From Betaproteobacteria bacterium (lineage in GTDB: Bacteria; Pseudomonadota; Gammaproteobacteria; Burkholderiales; Rhodocyclaceae): a DNA stretch of 11,718 nt. Each line of letters opens with the position of its first letter. Positions within the stretch are counted from its first letter, which is position 1. The stretch lies in the NCBI GenBank assembly GCA_020047725.1, contig JAIFNM010000125.1, forward strand, positions 1-11,718. The letters run 5' to 3'. The notes under the pieces are model-generated. The model was not told the DNA's origin and ran no database searches. It worked only from the letters and a program-made list of their open reading frames with translations. Shown here piece by piece: positions 1 to 6,298 of the stretch. Made by a program: the position numbers and the translations under genes.

Positions 1-788
1 TCACGCCAGGTGGCTCGAGCCCAGCGAACTCCAGTTCCATCGGAAGGGTCGCACCGCACGAAGTCGATCCGGATAATGTCGTACGTATGATTACTGCGGC
101 GGATTTCCAGCCGGAACCACGGCTCGTCGCGGAACATGCGAATTGAACCATCGCTTCCACGTGAATCCAGTCGATCCCCGACAATCTTCCTGATGTAAGA
201 GGATATTTCGAAGGTGCCGCGGATGAACTCGGTACTGTGGATGCCCGGACCGTTTGCAATGAGTAGCCAGTGGCCGTGAACGTTGGCAGGTTTCAAAAGC
301 TCAGATTCGGCCAGGCCGGTAAGTTTAGTGAGATCCTCTAGCTCATAAGGGTTACGTCCCAGTTGCGCAGCCTCGATCCGTGCGCCTACGTCTTCTGCGA
401 GCAGGATGATCGATTGGTCGGACGGTTCCCGCGTATCCGCACTCTGCTCAAGGGCTCGGAAAAGCGCTTCGTTCGCGCCGGACGCAAATTGTTTCCGTAG
501 GAGCGAGGCTATTCCGGCAAGGTAGTCGAACGGTTCCGGAGCCCCTTTGCCTTGGAGCACTTCGACCGCAACATCGAAGATTTTGGCGAGGGCTTCGGCG
601 CTCTGCCTGCTGGTTCTTCCATTGCGTTCTATGCGCTGGTAATCGCTCTTGAGAGTTTCATCGTCAGAGTTGCGTTTCTTCTCGAGCATCGCATGGAGTT
701 CCTTGGCGACGGTCAATTGCGTCTTTCCTGCTTCTTTGCGAAGATCCTGCAAGCGCTGCCTGTCAATGGTAAATGTCGGTCTGCCCAT
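1..788 (-). CDS. XRE-type HTH DNA-binding protein, partial (C-terminus beyond the left edge)
   Basis: The reading frame starts at ATG 788-786 and stays open for 262 codons to the left edge with no stop, so the C-terminus is missing. A GGAGGG ribosome site lies a few bases upstream. Residues about 10-80 look like a Cro/C1-type helix-turn-helix: RLQDLRKEAGKTQLTVAKEL, then a charged insertion around residues 36-48, then the SDYQRIERNGR recognition and turn region and AEALAKIFDV. The insertion makes the HTH longer than usual. The remaining 180 or so residues have no motif I recognise; one stretch (HGHWLLIANGPG) looks like a beta-strand pair, and the part ending near RMFRDEPWFRLEI suggests a beta-rich ligand or regulatory domain. 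The role is inferred to be a transcriptional regulator, probably repressing its own promoter because a palindrome overlaps the promoter just upstream. It may belong to the island or to the flanking chromosome. Confidence 0.75.
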   Translation of the reverse strand, partial: MGRPTFTIDRQRLQDLRKEAGKTQLTVAKELHAMLEKKRNSDDETLKSDYQRIERNGRTSRQSAEALAKIFDVAVEVLQGKGAPEPFDYLAGIASLLRKQFASGANEALFRALEQSADTREPSDQSIILLAEDVGARIEAAQLGRNPYELEDLTKLTGLAESELLKPANVHGHWLLIANGPGIHSTEFIRGTFEISSYIRKIVGDRLDSRGSDGSIRMFRDEPWFRLEIRRSNHTYDIIRIDFVRCDPSDGTGVRWARATWR

Positions 789-813
789 GTTCCCTCCGTT
801 TCGTCTTGGGAGC

Positions 814-842
814 ATGATGCTGGATGGGGTAAATGCTGTAAA
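814..842 (-). promoter_or_regulatory. Sigma70-like promoter of the left XRE-type gene
   Basis: On the minus strand TTTACA (842-837, five of six to TTGACA) and CATCAT (819-814, four of six to TATAAT) are separated by 17 bp. The predicted start point near 807 would give a short leader of about 18 bases before the ATG at 788. The -35 hexamer lies inside the spacer of the inverted repeat at 829-864 and touches its left arm. Confidence 0.5.
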
Positions 843-864
843 GGTGCATTTAGGCAGCATTTAC
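829..864. promoter_or_regulatory. Probable operator: 10-bp perfect inverted repeat
   Basis: GTAAATGCTG (829-838) and its exact reverse complement CAGCATTTAC (855-864) are separated by 16 bp. A third half-site GCATTTA lies between them at 846-852, repeating the core of the right arm. The array overlaps the -35 region of the promoter reading into the XRE-type gene that starts at 788. This is the position expected for autorepression. Binding by that protein is inference. Confidence 0.55.
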
Positions 865-879
865 TCACGTATGGCGGAC

Positions 880-919
880 GGAAGAAAAGACCTTTCGGAA
901 ATGTAAGTTCCCGAAAGGT
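880..919 (-). terminator. Probable intrinsic terminator of the integration operon
   Basis: Nine-base arms ACCTTTCGG (890-898) and CCGAAAGGT (911-919) pair perfectly. The stem can extend inward by two A-T pairs if one base is bulged. Read on the minus strand, the stem is followed by a T-rich tract (CTTTTCTT, 889-882). It lies about 85 bases past the stop of the last minus-strand gene (1004). The tract is interrupted by C, so efficiency is uncertain; an operator role is possible. Confidence 0.5.
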
Positions 920-1003
920 TGTTCGGAGTCTCGCCCATGCAGCAGTGAATCGCTGACTAATGCCTCTCGATAGCCGAGGCAATTCGCGAGTCAAGCATCC
1001 CCG

Positions 1004-1453
1004 TTATCCAGGCTCTGCCAGCAGCATCGCCACGACGTCTCGCTGCTCATCCCAAATTACCGGGTCCATTGCCGAGAAGTCGAAAAGCTTGATGTGGTCC
1101 GGGAGGTCGTCGTCGAGGATTGCCGCGATTAGATCAGGGGCCAGTGTCGTGAGCCGCAGCATCCTGGAAACGTAAGGATTGCTTACCCCTTCGAGATCGG
1201 CAAGTTCCTGTTGAGTACGCACTTCGCCCGAGTCGAGCATACGTTGCCATCGATGTGCTCGCGCCAGAGCTCGCTGGAGTGGGGATGGTTCCTTATCCCA
1301 TGGACGAGGTTTCAGGACTTCCCCATCCGGCAGCGTAACAAGTTTTCGGCCACTGCGACGTTTGAAATTGATCTGCACAGCAACGGCGATGCGGCCGTCG
1401 CTCGCCAACTGGATATCTGCGTCACCAACCCGTTGAATTTTGAGGTCGCTCAT
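1004..1453 (-). CDS. ParB/KorB-like HTH protein of the recombinase operon
   Basis: This 149-aa protein is the last gene of the four-gene minus-strand operon. Its ATG at 1453 overlaps the recombinase stop as ATGA, with an AAGGTGG ribosome site at 1465-1459. Residues about 20-50 form a probable beta segment (DGRIAVAVQINFKRRSGRKL). Residues about 55-75 are a charged helix. Residues about 78-102 (RTQQELADLEGVSNPYVSRM) form a helix-turn-helix of the type seen in ParB and KorB, followed by an L-rich helix. There is no ParB nuclease or CTPase domain and no catalytic motif. Similar small HTH proteins commonly follow DUF2924-linked serine recombinases in proteobacterial prophages, so a role as recombination directionality or accessory factor, or as operon regulator, is plausible but unproven. 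Confidence 0.75.
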   Translation of the reverse strand: MSDLKIQRVGDADIQLASDGRIAVAVQINFKRRSGRKLVTLPDGEVLKPRPWDKEPSPLQRALARAHRWQRMLDSGEVRTQQELADLEGVSNPYVSRMLRLTTLAPDLIAAILDDDLPDHIKLFDFSAMDPVIWDEQRDVVAMLLAEPG

Positions 1454-2802
1454 GCCGCCACCTTGTCTTCGCTACGCGGGGTGTTGAGTTCAAGGAGCAC
1501 ACGTTCGATTCCGTTTGTGCGCAGCCGGAGTTCCAGTTCGTTGGGCGAAACCACCACTTTCTCGACCAGAAGACTGACCAAACGGTGTTGCTCGACCGGA
1601 AACAATTCATCCCAGATTGCGTCGAGCCTGGTCAGTCCAACCGTAACCTTGGCTTCGTCTAGCGATGGGTCGAGGGCGGTGGCCTTTGGCACGACGTCGG
1701 CGATCAGTGCCGGAGAGCGCAGCAAACCGCGAAGTTGCTCGAGAACCGCCGATTCCAGTTCGGCGGCGGGCAGGCGGGGGAGTCCGGACGCACCGGCATG
1801 CTCCTTCAAGTCACGTTGCGACACGTAGTACCGATAGACCCGCCCCGTCTTTCTTTTCGTGGTGTGCCAGGGAGCGAGAGCCCGTCCATCAATGCCGAAA
1901 ACCAGTCCTTTCAACAAAAACGGAGTTTGAGCGCGCGTATTGTTGGCCCGCGCTCGGCCATTGGTGGCGAGAATAGCGTGTACGTCATCCCAGGTTTTTT
2001 GATCGATCAAGGGCGGGTGTTGGCCAGGGTACCAGGCGGATTTGTGGCCGATCTCACCCAGGTAGGTGCGATTAACCAGCATCTTGTAGATGAGACTCTT
2101 GTCAATTAGCTTTCCATTCCTGACCTTGCCGTCCTGGGTTGTCCATGCCTTCGAAGTGGCACCATCCAACTTCAGTTCACGAACCAGCTTCGTACTTGAC
2201 CCCAACTCCACAAATCGCTGGAAAATCTGCCGCACCAGCTTGGACTCCTGTGGATTCGGCACCAGCCGTCGATTCTCTACGTCATAGCCAAGTGGCGGCA
2301 TTCCGCCCATCCACATACCTTTGCGTTTGGATGCAGCGATCTTGTCGCGGATTCGCTCACCCGTCACCTCGCGTTCAAATTGCGCGAAGGAAAGAAGTAC
2401 GTTCAGCATCAACCTTCCCATGGAGGTTGTCGTATTGAACTGCTGGGTCACCGAGACAAAGGAAACGCCACGACGCTCGAATACTTCAACCATTTTCGAG
2501 AAGTCGGCCAGACTGCGGGTGAGTCGATCGATCTTGTACACGACGACGATGTCGATTAAACCGCCCTCAATATCCTGCATGAGGCGTTTCAGTGCCGGCC
2601 GATCCATACTCCCGCCCGAAAATCCACCATCGTCGTAGTCATCTGAGACAGGTATCCAGCCCTCAGCACGCTGGCTGGCGATGTAGGCATGACCCGCATC
2701 ACGTTGCGCATCGATCGAGTTGTATTCCTGCTCCAGGCCTTCCTCACTGGACTTGCGGGTATAGACCGCGCACCGTTGGCGTCGCTTCAGGGCATCGCTC
2801 AT
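1450..2802 (-). CDS. Large serine recombinase (resolvase/invertase family)
   Basis: This 450-aa site-specific recombinase should integrate and excise the element through a serine-DNA intermediate. The start at 2802 is chosen because it makes an ATGA overlap with the DUF2924 gene, has a GAGGA site upstream, and places the catalytic motif at the usual distance from the N-terminus; an in-frame ATG at 2859 would add 19 unlikely residues. The resolvase domain spans about 10-155: YTRKS with nucleophile Ser18 and Arg16, DDGGFSG near 57-63, and YKIDRLTRS (89-97) with the catalytic Asp/Arg cluster. The recombinase domain follows at about 165-280 (GGMPPLGY). At about 295-328 lies the segment that is normally a zinc beta-ribbon (LLKGLVFGIDGRALAP), but its cysteines are absent. 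The only cysteine I see in the protein is Cys11. The C-terminus (about 345-440) is helical, with a final beta-rich stretch. Confidence 0.93.
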   Translation of the reverse strand: MSDALKRRQRCAVYTRKSSEEGLEQEYNSIDAQRDAGHAYIASQRAEGWIPVSDDYDDGGFSGGSMDRPALKRLMQDIEGGLIDIVVVYKIDRLTRSLADFSKMVEVFERRGVSFVSVTQQFNTTTSMGRLMLNVLLSFAQFEREVTGERIRDKIAASKRKGMWMGGMPPLGYDVENRRLVPNPQESKLVRQIFQRFVELGSSTKLVRELKLDGATSKAWTTQDGKVRNGKLIDKSLIYKMLVNRTYLGEIGHKSAWYPGQHPPLIDQKTWDDVHAILATNGRARANNTRAQTPFLLKGLVFGIDGRALAPWHTTKRKTGRVYRYYVSQRDLKEHAGASGLPRLPAAELESAVLEQLRGLLRSPALIADVVPKATALDPSLDEAKVTVGLTRLDAIWDELFPVEQHRLVSLLVEKVVVSPNELELRLRTNGIERVLLELNTPRSEDKVAA

Positions 2803-3281
2803 TTCGATTTCCTCGCCGGGGCAGATGCCTTCAGGCCGAAGAACAACGGGCCTGACCATCGCGTACCCGTGATTTCACGGGCGATCATCGATAGTGTGGG
2901 GTAGCGACGTCCTTCAAATTCGTATTGACCATCAGTGCCGACGACCACGCGATGCATTTGGCCCCGATATTCGCGCGTGATGACCGTGCCGGGCACTGGC
3001 CGAATGTCGCGGTCGGTTTTGCTGACCTTGCCGGTAGCCAATAACTTATCGATTCGATGTGCATTTCGTTCGAGCAATCCCTGATTCACCTTGCGAAAGG
3101 CGCGCTCTTGCAAACCGTAAGCAATTCGCCGCTCCAGAAATGCTCGATTGCTATTGGGCGACGTGCTTCCGTTAAGCTCGATCCACAAGGCGCGGAGATC
3201 GTCGATTGAGAAGTCTGGCAACTGGGCGATCTGAGTCAGAACGCTCGGTGGCGTGGCACGAGTGAGATTTTGGCGGTTCAT
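2799..3281 (-). CDS. DUF2924 family protein
   Basis: This 160-aa protein matches the DUF2924 pattern. The N-terminal half is helical (LPDFSIDDLRALWIELNG, then a basic region with FLERRIAYGLQE). The C-terminal half has the family's conserved beta-hairpin motifs: REYRGQMHRVVV (about 104-115), FEGRRYPTLSMIAREITG (about 121-138) and GPLFFGL (about 143-149). A GGAG site sits five bases before the ATG at 3281. Both ends overlap neighbours as ATGA, so it is translationally coupled to the 72-aa gene upstream and the recombinase downstream. DUF2924 proteins recur beside serine recombinases in proteobacterial prophages. Their biochemical role is unknown as far as I know; a DNA-binding accessory factor for the recombinase is my inference. 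Confidence 0.9.
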   Translation of the reverse strand: MNRQNLTRATPPSVLTQIAQLPDFSIDDLRALWIELNGSTSPNSNRAFLERRIAYGLQERAFRKVNQGLLERNAHRIDKLLATGKVSKTDRDIRPVPGTVITREYRGQMHRVVVGTDGQYEFEGRRYPTLSMIAREITGTRWSGPLFFGLKASAPARKSK

Positions 3282-3496
3282 TGCGACTCCGTTTTACGGT
3301 TGTTGACGGGGTCTGTATGAACGCGCTGGTGGGCAGGAAAGCCAAGCCCAAAACCACTAGCAGGCAACTTGATGCCTTCATCTGCTGACGGCCGGATACG
3401 AAAGCGCGCGAGGCCATTTGCCAGCAGGGACGCCACCTCCTGGAGGCGCTGTTCGGGCGTCATTTTGTCCGGCGGGGTATGTTTGATTTCATGCAT
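3278..3496 (-). CDS. Small conserved protein at the head of the recombinase operon
   Basis: This 72-aa protein begins at ATG 3496 with an AGGA site about ten bases upstream. It ends in an ATGA overlap with the DUF2924 gene. Its middle (MTPEQRLQEVASLLANGLAR) is a typical amphipathic helix pair found in short proteins that precede DUF2924 and recombinase genes in proteobacterial prophages. There are no cysteines, signal peptide or membrane segment. The tight coupling and conserved position support a real gene and suggest a partner of the recombinase module, but no function can be assigned from sequence. Confidence 0.65.
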   Translation of the reverse strand: MHEIKHTPPDKMTPEQRLQEVASLLANGLARFRIRPSADEGIKLPASGFGLGFPAHQRVHTDPVNNRKTESQ

Positions 3497-3627
3497 TGGT
3501 GACCAGTCCTTTCAGTGCAAATCGCGTATGCGAAATTGTCCTGAAGGGCAGCCATCAAGGCCATGAGGGAGTTTCGGGCTCCGACATGCTGTTGCGGGTT
3601 ATTGCGAAAAGTGCAGCAGAATTCCCG
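3497..3627. other. Intergenic gap before the integration operon, no clear signal
   Basis: This 131-base gap separates the stop of the metalloprotease gene (3628) from the start of the 72-aa gene (3496); both are on the minus strand. I see no convincing promoter hexamer pair and no hairpin followed by a T tract. The integration operon may therefore be transcribed partly by read-through from the XRE/ImmA operon. A short GGAG/CTCC pairing near 3569-3583 lacks a T run. Confidence 0.4.
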
Positions 3628-4542
3628 CTAATTTCTGACGGGGGGCTGGCCATTTCGAATGAAGTGATCGAAGGTGTCCTCCTCCGACTCCTCATCATCG
3701 TGGCGAGGGCGCTGCCATTCCGCATCGGGCATCAACAGCAAGGTCAGTGTGTAATCGTACTGTGCCGCGACCTTGGTCATCTCGGTCAGCGGCATTGAGG
3801 ACGGCTCGCGAGGAAACCATGCTTGAGCCCGTCTCGTTTGTGTCTCACTGGCCGCCGAGCAATTATCGCTATAGGCCAGAGCCCCTCGCGGCATTTCGAT
3901 AGTTCGTTTGCGTGTTGCGAAATAGGCCCCCGACTTGAATGCTGCCTGGTTTGATTTCGCCCACAACATGTGATCATCACGACTGGCGACCAAGATCGCG
4001 CGCTTGTCGGCTATTTCAGTCCATCGCAGCGCAGCGGCGGTCAGCGACACACCGTAGCGATCTGCGCAGTGGCCGAGCAAATCAAAACTGACGGGGTGGC
4101 CATTCACCTGCCGTCTGAAATCATCCAGTGGCATCAGGAGGGTCGACGCGAACAGGTCAGCATCTTTTTCGATATCCCGTTCGTTGCCGTCGCCGGTCTC
4201 GATATCATCGTCTCCGCACTCAAACCTGTCCTGCTGGTGGCGATGCAAGAGGTAATGGCCAAACTCATGGGCGACGGTGAATCGCTTGCGGCCATCGGAA
4301 CTGATGGAACTGTTATAGACAATCAGCCACTTCGATCGCGCTTTGTTTGCTGCAAGCATCCCTTCAAAACCATCGAGGTCTTCTCCCTGGACCTTGTCGA
4401 CCGGTGAATCAGCAAAGCAATGACGCGAGTATTCCAACGCCACCTCGTTTACCTTGACCGGAAAACGATCGATGCCCAAGACCAGGTTGAGCATTGAGGA
4501 GACGTGGTTGGCCTCCGCCATCGGCTTCTTAAGCTTGCTCAC
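3628..4542 (-). CDS. ImmA/IrrE-type zinc metalloprotease
   Basis: This 304-aa protein is a predicted COG2856-type zinc endopeptidase. The gluzincin-like core is clear: FTVAHEFGHYLLHR carries HEFGH with His92, Glu93 and His96. A second helix, IEKDADLFASTLLMP, supplies the third ligand, Glu125. The family is known to cleave a partner XRE repressor (ImmR in ICEBs1, DdrO for IrrE), which fits its coupling to the XRE gene just upstream. The start is GTG at 4542, overlapping the repressor stop as GTGA; an ATG at 4521 is an alternative with a poor ribosome site. Residues 1-85 are an N-terminal extension. The C-terminal 130 or so residues lie outside the peptidase core, probably sense the signal or bind the repressor, and end in an acidic stretch (DDEESEEDTFD). 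The inferred role is to relieve repression of the divergent operon when triggered. Confidence 0.9.
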   Translation of the reverse strand: MSKLKKPMAEANHVSSMLNLVLGIDRFPVKVNEVALEYSRHCFADSPVDKVQGEDLDGFEGMLAANKARSKWLIVYNSSISSDGRKRFTVAHEFGHYLLHRHQQDRFECGDDDIETGDGNERDIEKDADLFASTLLMPLDDFRRQVNGHPVSFDLLGHCADRYGVSLTAAALRWTEIADKRAILVASRDDHMLWAKSNQAAFKSGAYFATRKRTIEMPRGALAYSDNCSAASETQTRRAQAWFPREPSSMPLTEMTKVAAQYDYTLTLLLMPDAEWQRPRHDDEESEEDTFDHFIRNGQPPVRN

Positions 4543-4862
4543 TCGTCATCGTCCCAAGCATCAAGAATTTTTCGTAGGCGTTTTTTGGTCCCATCTGGCA
4601 TGCTTTTGTACTTGCGGAAGAAGGCCTCATCAAGAACCTCCTCACCGGGTGCCGCGACAGAATCAGTCAGCAGAAATTCGGTGGTGACCTCGAGCACGGC
4701 GGCGATTTTGCCGATTTTTTCCGCAGAGGGCTTCGGGTCGTCTTTGTTCTCCAGCTCCCAGATGTAGCTCTTGCTAGAGTCGGTCAGCTCGGCCAATTGC
4801 TCGAGACTGAATTTCTTCTGTTTCCGCAGCGCGCGGATCTTGTCACCCAGGGGTGATGGCAC
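4539..4862 (-). CDS. XRE-family (Cro/C1-type) repressor
   Basis: This 107-aa regulator starts at GTG 4862 with a perfect AGGAGG site (4873-4868) five bases upstream. Residues 5-65 are a canonical XRE helix-turn-helix: LGDKIRALRKQKKFSLEQLA, then LTDSSKSYIWELENKDDPKP with the recognition helix, then EKIGKIAAVLEVTTEFLL. The last 40 residues (FFRKYKSMPDGTKKRLRKIL) are helical and are a likely site for dimerisation or protease recognition. It overlaps the metalloprotease gene as GTGA, so the two are made together. It faces the divergent promoter region with its inverted repeats and most likely represses both directions there. Small size, no transmembrane segment and no ligand domain support a simple switch. 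Confidence 0.93.
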   Translation of the reverse strand: MPSPLGDKIRALRKQKKFSLEQLAELTDSSKSYIWELENKDDPKPSAEKIGKIAAVLEVTTEFLLTDSVAAPGEEVLDEAFFRKYKSMPDGTKKRLRKILDAWDDDE

Positions 4863-4896
4863 TTTTGCCTCCTAAATTGTTGTATGTGGCACAGAA

Positions 4897-4925
4897 ATAA
4901 TACCACCGTACCGAACGATTGCGTA
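4897..4925 (-). promoter_or_regulatory. Possible promoter of the XRE/metalloprotease operon
   Basis: On the minus strand TATTAT (4902-4897) matches the -10 consensus at five of six, but the -35 candidate 17 bp upstream (TACGCA, 4925-4920) is weak. The left operator arm at 4907-4921 lies between the two hexamers, so repressor binding there would block it. The weak -35 makes this tentative. Confidence 0.35.
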
Positions 4926-4977
4926 CCTGCTTGACAAACCCATAACCTGTCTGAAATAATCCCAATCGTTCGGTACG
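4907..4977. promoter_or_regulatory. Operator pair: perfect 15-bp inverted repeat
   Basis: CGTACCGAACGATTG (4907-4921) and its exact reverse complement CAATCGTTCGGTACG (4963-4977) are separated by 41 bp. The arms bracket the plus-strand promoter between them; the left arm also sits in the candidate minus-strand promoter. Centre-to-centre spacing is 56 bp. This is the layout expected of a divergent repressor control region, possibly with looping or cooperative binding. The XRE protein as binder is inferred from position. Confidence 0.75.
4931..4960 (+). promoter_or_regulatory. Near-consensus sigma70 promoter for the two-gene cassette
   Basis: TTGACA (4931-4936) is a perfect -35. AATAAT (4955-4960) matches the -10 at five of six, with an 18-bp spacer. 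The predicted start point near 4967 falls inside the right operator arm (4963-4977), so an occupied operator would directly block it. The leader before the ATG at 5069 would be about 100 bases. Confidence 0.75.
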
Positions 4978-4991
4978 CCGAACGTATTCGG
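4969..4991. promoter_or_regulatory. Alternating half-site array beside the right operator arm
   Basis: Three half-sites alternate in orientation with 4-bp gaps: TTCGG (4969-4973), CCGAA (4978-4982) and TTCGG (4987-4991). The first is shared with the right arm of the 15-bp repeat. CCGAA also occurs in the left arm (4911-4915). The 9-bp period suggests overlapping or mutually exclusive dimer sites. Confidence 0.5.
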
Positions 4992-5047
4992 TCTTTACAC
5001 CCCAACAACAAGACGGGGCTACGGGGCTGATCTCAACCCGATCCTCA

Positions 5048-5059
5048 CCTTTATAAAGG
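5048..5059. promoter_or_regulatory. 12-bp perfect palindrome over the ribosome site
   Basis: CCTTTATAAAGG is a perfect palindrome whose right half forms part of the ribosome-binding sequence AAGGGG (5056-5061). In RNA the stem could mask the site, although such a short palindrome has little room for a loop. AAGGGG lies one base from ATG 5063 but seven bases from ATG 5069, which favours 5069 as the true start. Confidence 0.4.
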
Positions 5060-5068
5060 GGTATGTCG

Positions 5069-6298
5069 ATGAATGATGCAGAAAACCTGTCCAAGCTGCT
5101 CGGCCATCTGCCGCCGGCGGTATTTCGTGAATTCATGGTCGAGGAGTTCGAACTGACCATGCCTGCACTGGACAAGAAGCAGACCAAGCGTGATCAACGT
5201 GCAGAAATGGAAACTGTTCTCTCCGGGCTCGACATCAATCATCGGCAGCGCATCGAAGAAGTTGCTGAACGTATTGTCCTGCTGTCAGACGGAGCCGGAC
5301 AAGACGTCATTGAAGGTTTTCGTGATGACATTTTCGATCCGAAAGACCAGGAAGCATTCGCAGGGATTCGCAACCAGTACGAGCGCGCATTGTGGTTGCA
5401 CATCAATGCGCCGACCCTGTTTGATGAAGCGATGAACGCCAGACAGGCCGACGTTTTTCGGCAGAGTGCATCGTGCTACTCGGGATTCATTGCCCCCAAG
5501 GATCTTTCCGTTCTTGAGGATGAGCCTTCCCGGCAGGCGTTCCACCATGCTGTTGCGGAGGAATTGGGCTGCGAGATCGACTCGGTCGCGGTTCAGGTAT
5601 TCAAGCGGCTGCGTCCTGACACGCAAACCGGAGAGGAGGTCGACCTCTATCAGATCAGCGTGCACCACAACCGCCCCCCCGAAATTATCGATTGTGTCCA
5701 GGCGAGCGAACTTGTATCCCAAGAGGTTGTTCGGGCTGTTTCATCGCACATAACCTATGAGCCTGCCAATGGCCATCTCGAGGTTTTGTCGAAGGACACC
5801 GATGGCCGGGAAGCCTTGGCACGAATCGTCGCCGATTCTTTGTTGCAGTCGCCGATCACTGGCGAAAAGATTCCGCTCAAGCAATACGACTACCAAAGCT
5901 TGGCTGGGCCGAGGAATTTCGATATTGCCGGCGAGGCTGTTGCTTCCGTCAAGGTGATTGAGCTCGGCTACTTGGGCGACAACCATCGGTCACTCATGGT
6001 GAAAATCTGGACCAAGGACGCCGACGACATTCATGCTGCTGCGCGTTCTCTGATTTCACCGCAGTTTGATTTTCGTGACCATCAGATCAATTACGCAAAA
6101 ATTTCGATTCGCACAAAGAAAGTTGGGGCAGATCGCGCCAGGACAATTTCAGTAATTTTGCGAGATGACAACAAGTGCAACATCAAAACCAAGCGCGAGA
6201 AGGATCGCGCGCTTTGTGATCGTCTGCTCGTAAAATGGAATCTGGTAAAAGTCATCGGCCATGTCCCAGAAGAAACTCTCGACACGCTCGCTGCTTGA
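5069..6298 (+). CDS. Unknown protein, first gene of the XRE/ImmA-controlled cassette
   Basis: I do not recognise this 409-aa protein. The ATG at 5069 (MNDAEN) is preferred over 5063 because AAGGGG is seven bases upstream of it and only one from 5063. No signal peptide, membrane segment, Walker motif, nuclease motif or cysteine cluster is evident. Residues 1 to about 160 are mainly helical and charged (LGHLPPAVFREFMVEEFELT, then a helix with HRQRIEEVAERIVLL). About 165-320 looks mixed alpha/beta (VDLYQISVHHNRPPEIIDC; HLEVLSKDTDGREALARIVA). About 325-409 is beta-rich, then a basic helix (CNIKTKREKDRALCDRLLVK) that might contact nucleic acid. It overlaps the next gene by 38 bases, so the two products probably act together. 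Transcription should start at the operator-flanked promoter at 4931-4960. It could be a defence, antirepressor or element-maintenance factor; none of these can be chosen from sequence. Confidence 0.85.
   Translation: MNDAENLSKLLGHLPPAVFREFMVEEFELTMPALDKKQTKRDQRAEMETVLSGLDINHRQRIEEVAERIVLLSDGAGQDVIEGFRDDIFDPKDQEAFAGIRNQYERALWLHINAPTLFDEAMNARQADVFRQSASCYSGFIAPKDLSVLEDEPSRQAFHHAVAEELGCEIDSVAVQVFKRLRPDTQTGEEVDLYQISVHHNRPPEIIDCVQASELVSQEVVRAVSSHITYEPANGHLEVLSKDTDGREALARIVADSLLQSPITGEKIPLKQYDYQSLAGPRNFDIAGEAVASVKVIELGYLGDNHRSLMVKIWTKDADDIHAAARSLISPQFDFRDHQINYAKISIRTKKVGADRARTISVILRDDNKCNIKTKREKDRALCDRLLVKWNLVKVIGHVPEETLDTLAA

Noticed and set aside
961..981. TGCCTC/GAGGCA hairpin after the last minus-strand gene
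   Set aside because: The six-base stem with a nine-base loop is not followed by a T tract on the minus strand; the hairpin at 890-919 is a better terminator.
1211..1828. Plus-strand open frame of 205 codons
   Set aside because: It is antisense to the recombinase and HTH genes; Ser/Arg-rich translation typical of a shadow frame.
2803..2859. Longer recombinase start at 2859
   Set aside because: It would add 19 residues unlike the family N-terminus and overlap the DUF2924 gene by 61 bases; the start at 2802 has an ATGA overlap and a better ribosome site.
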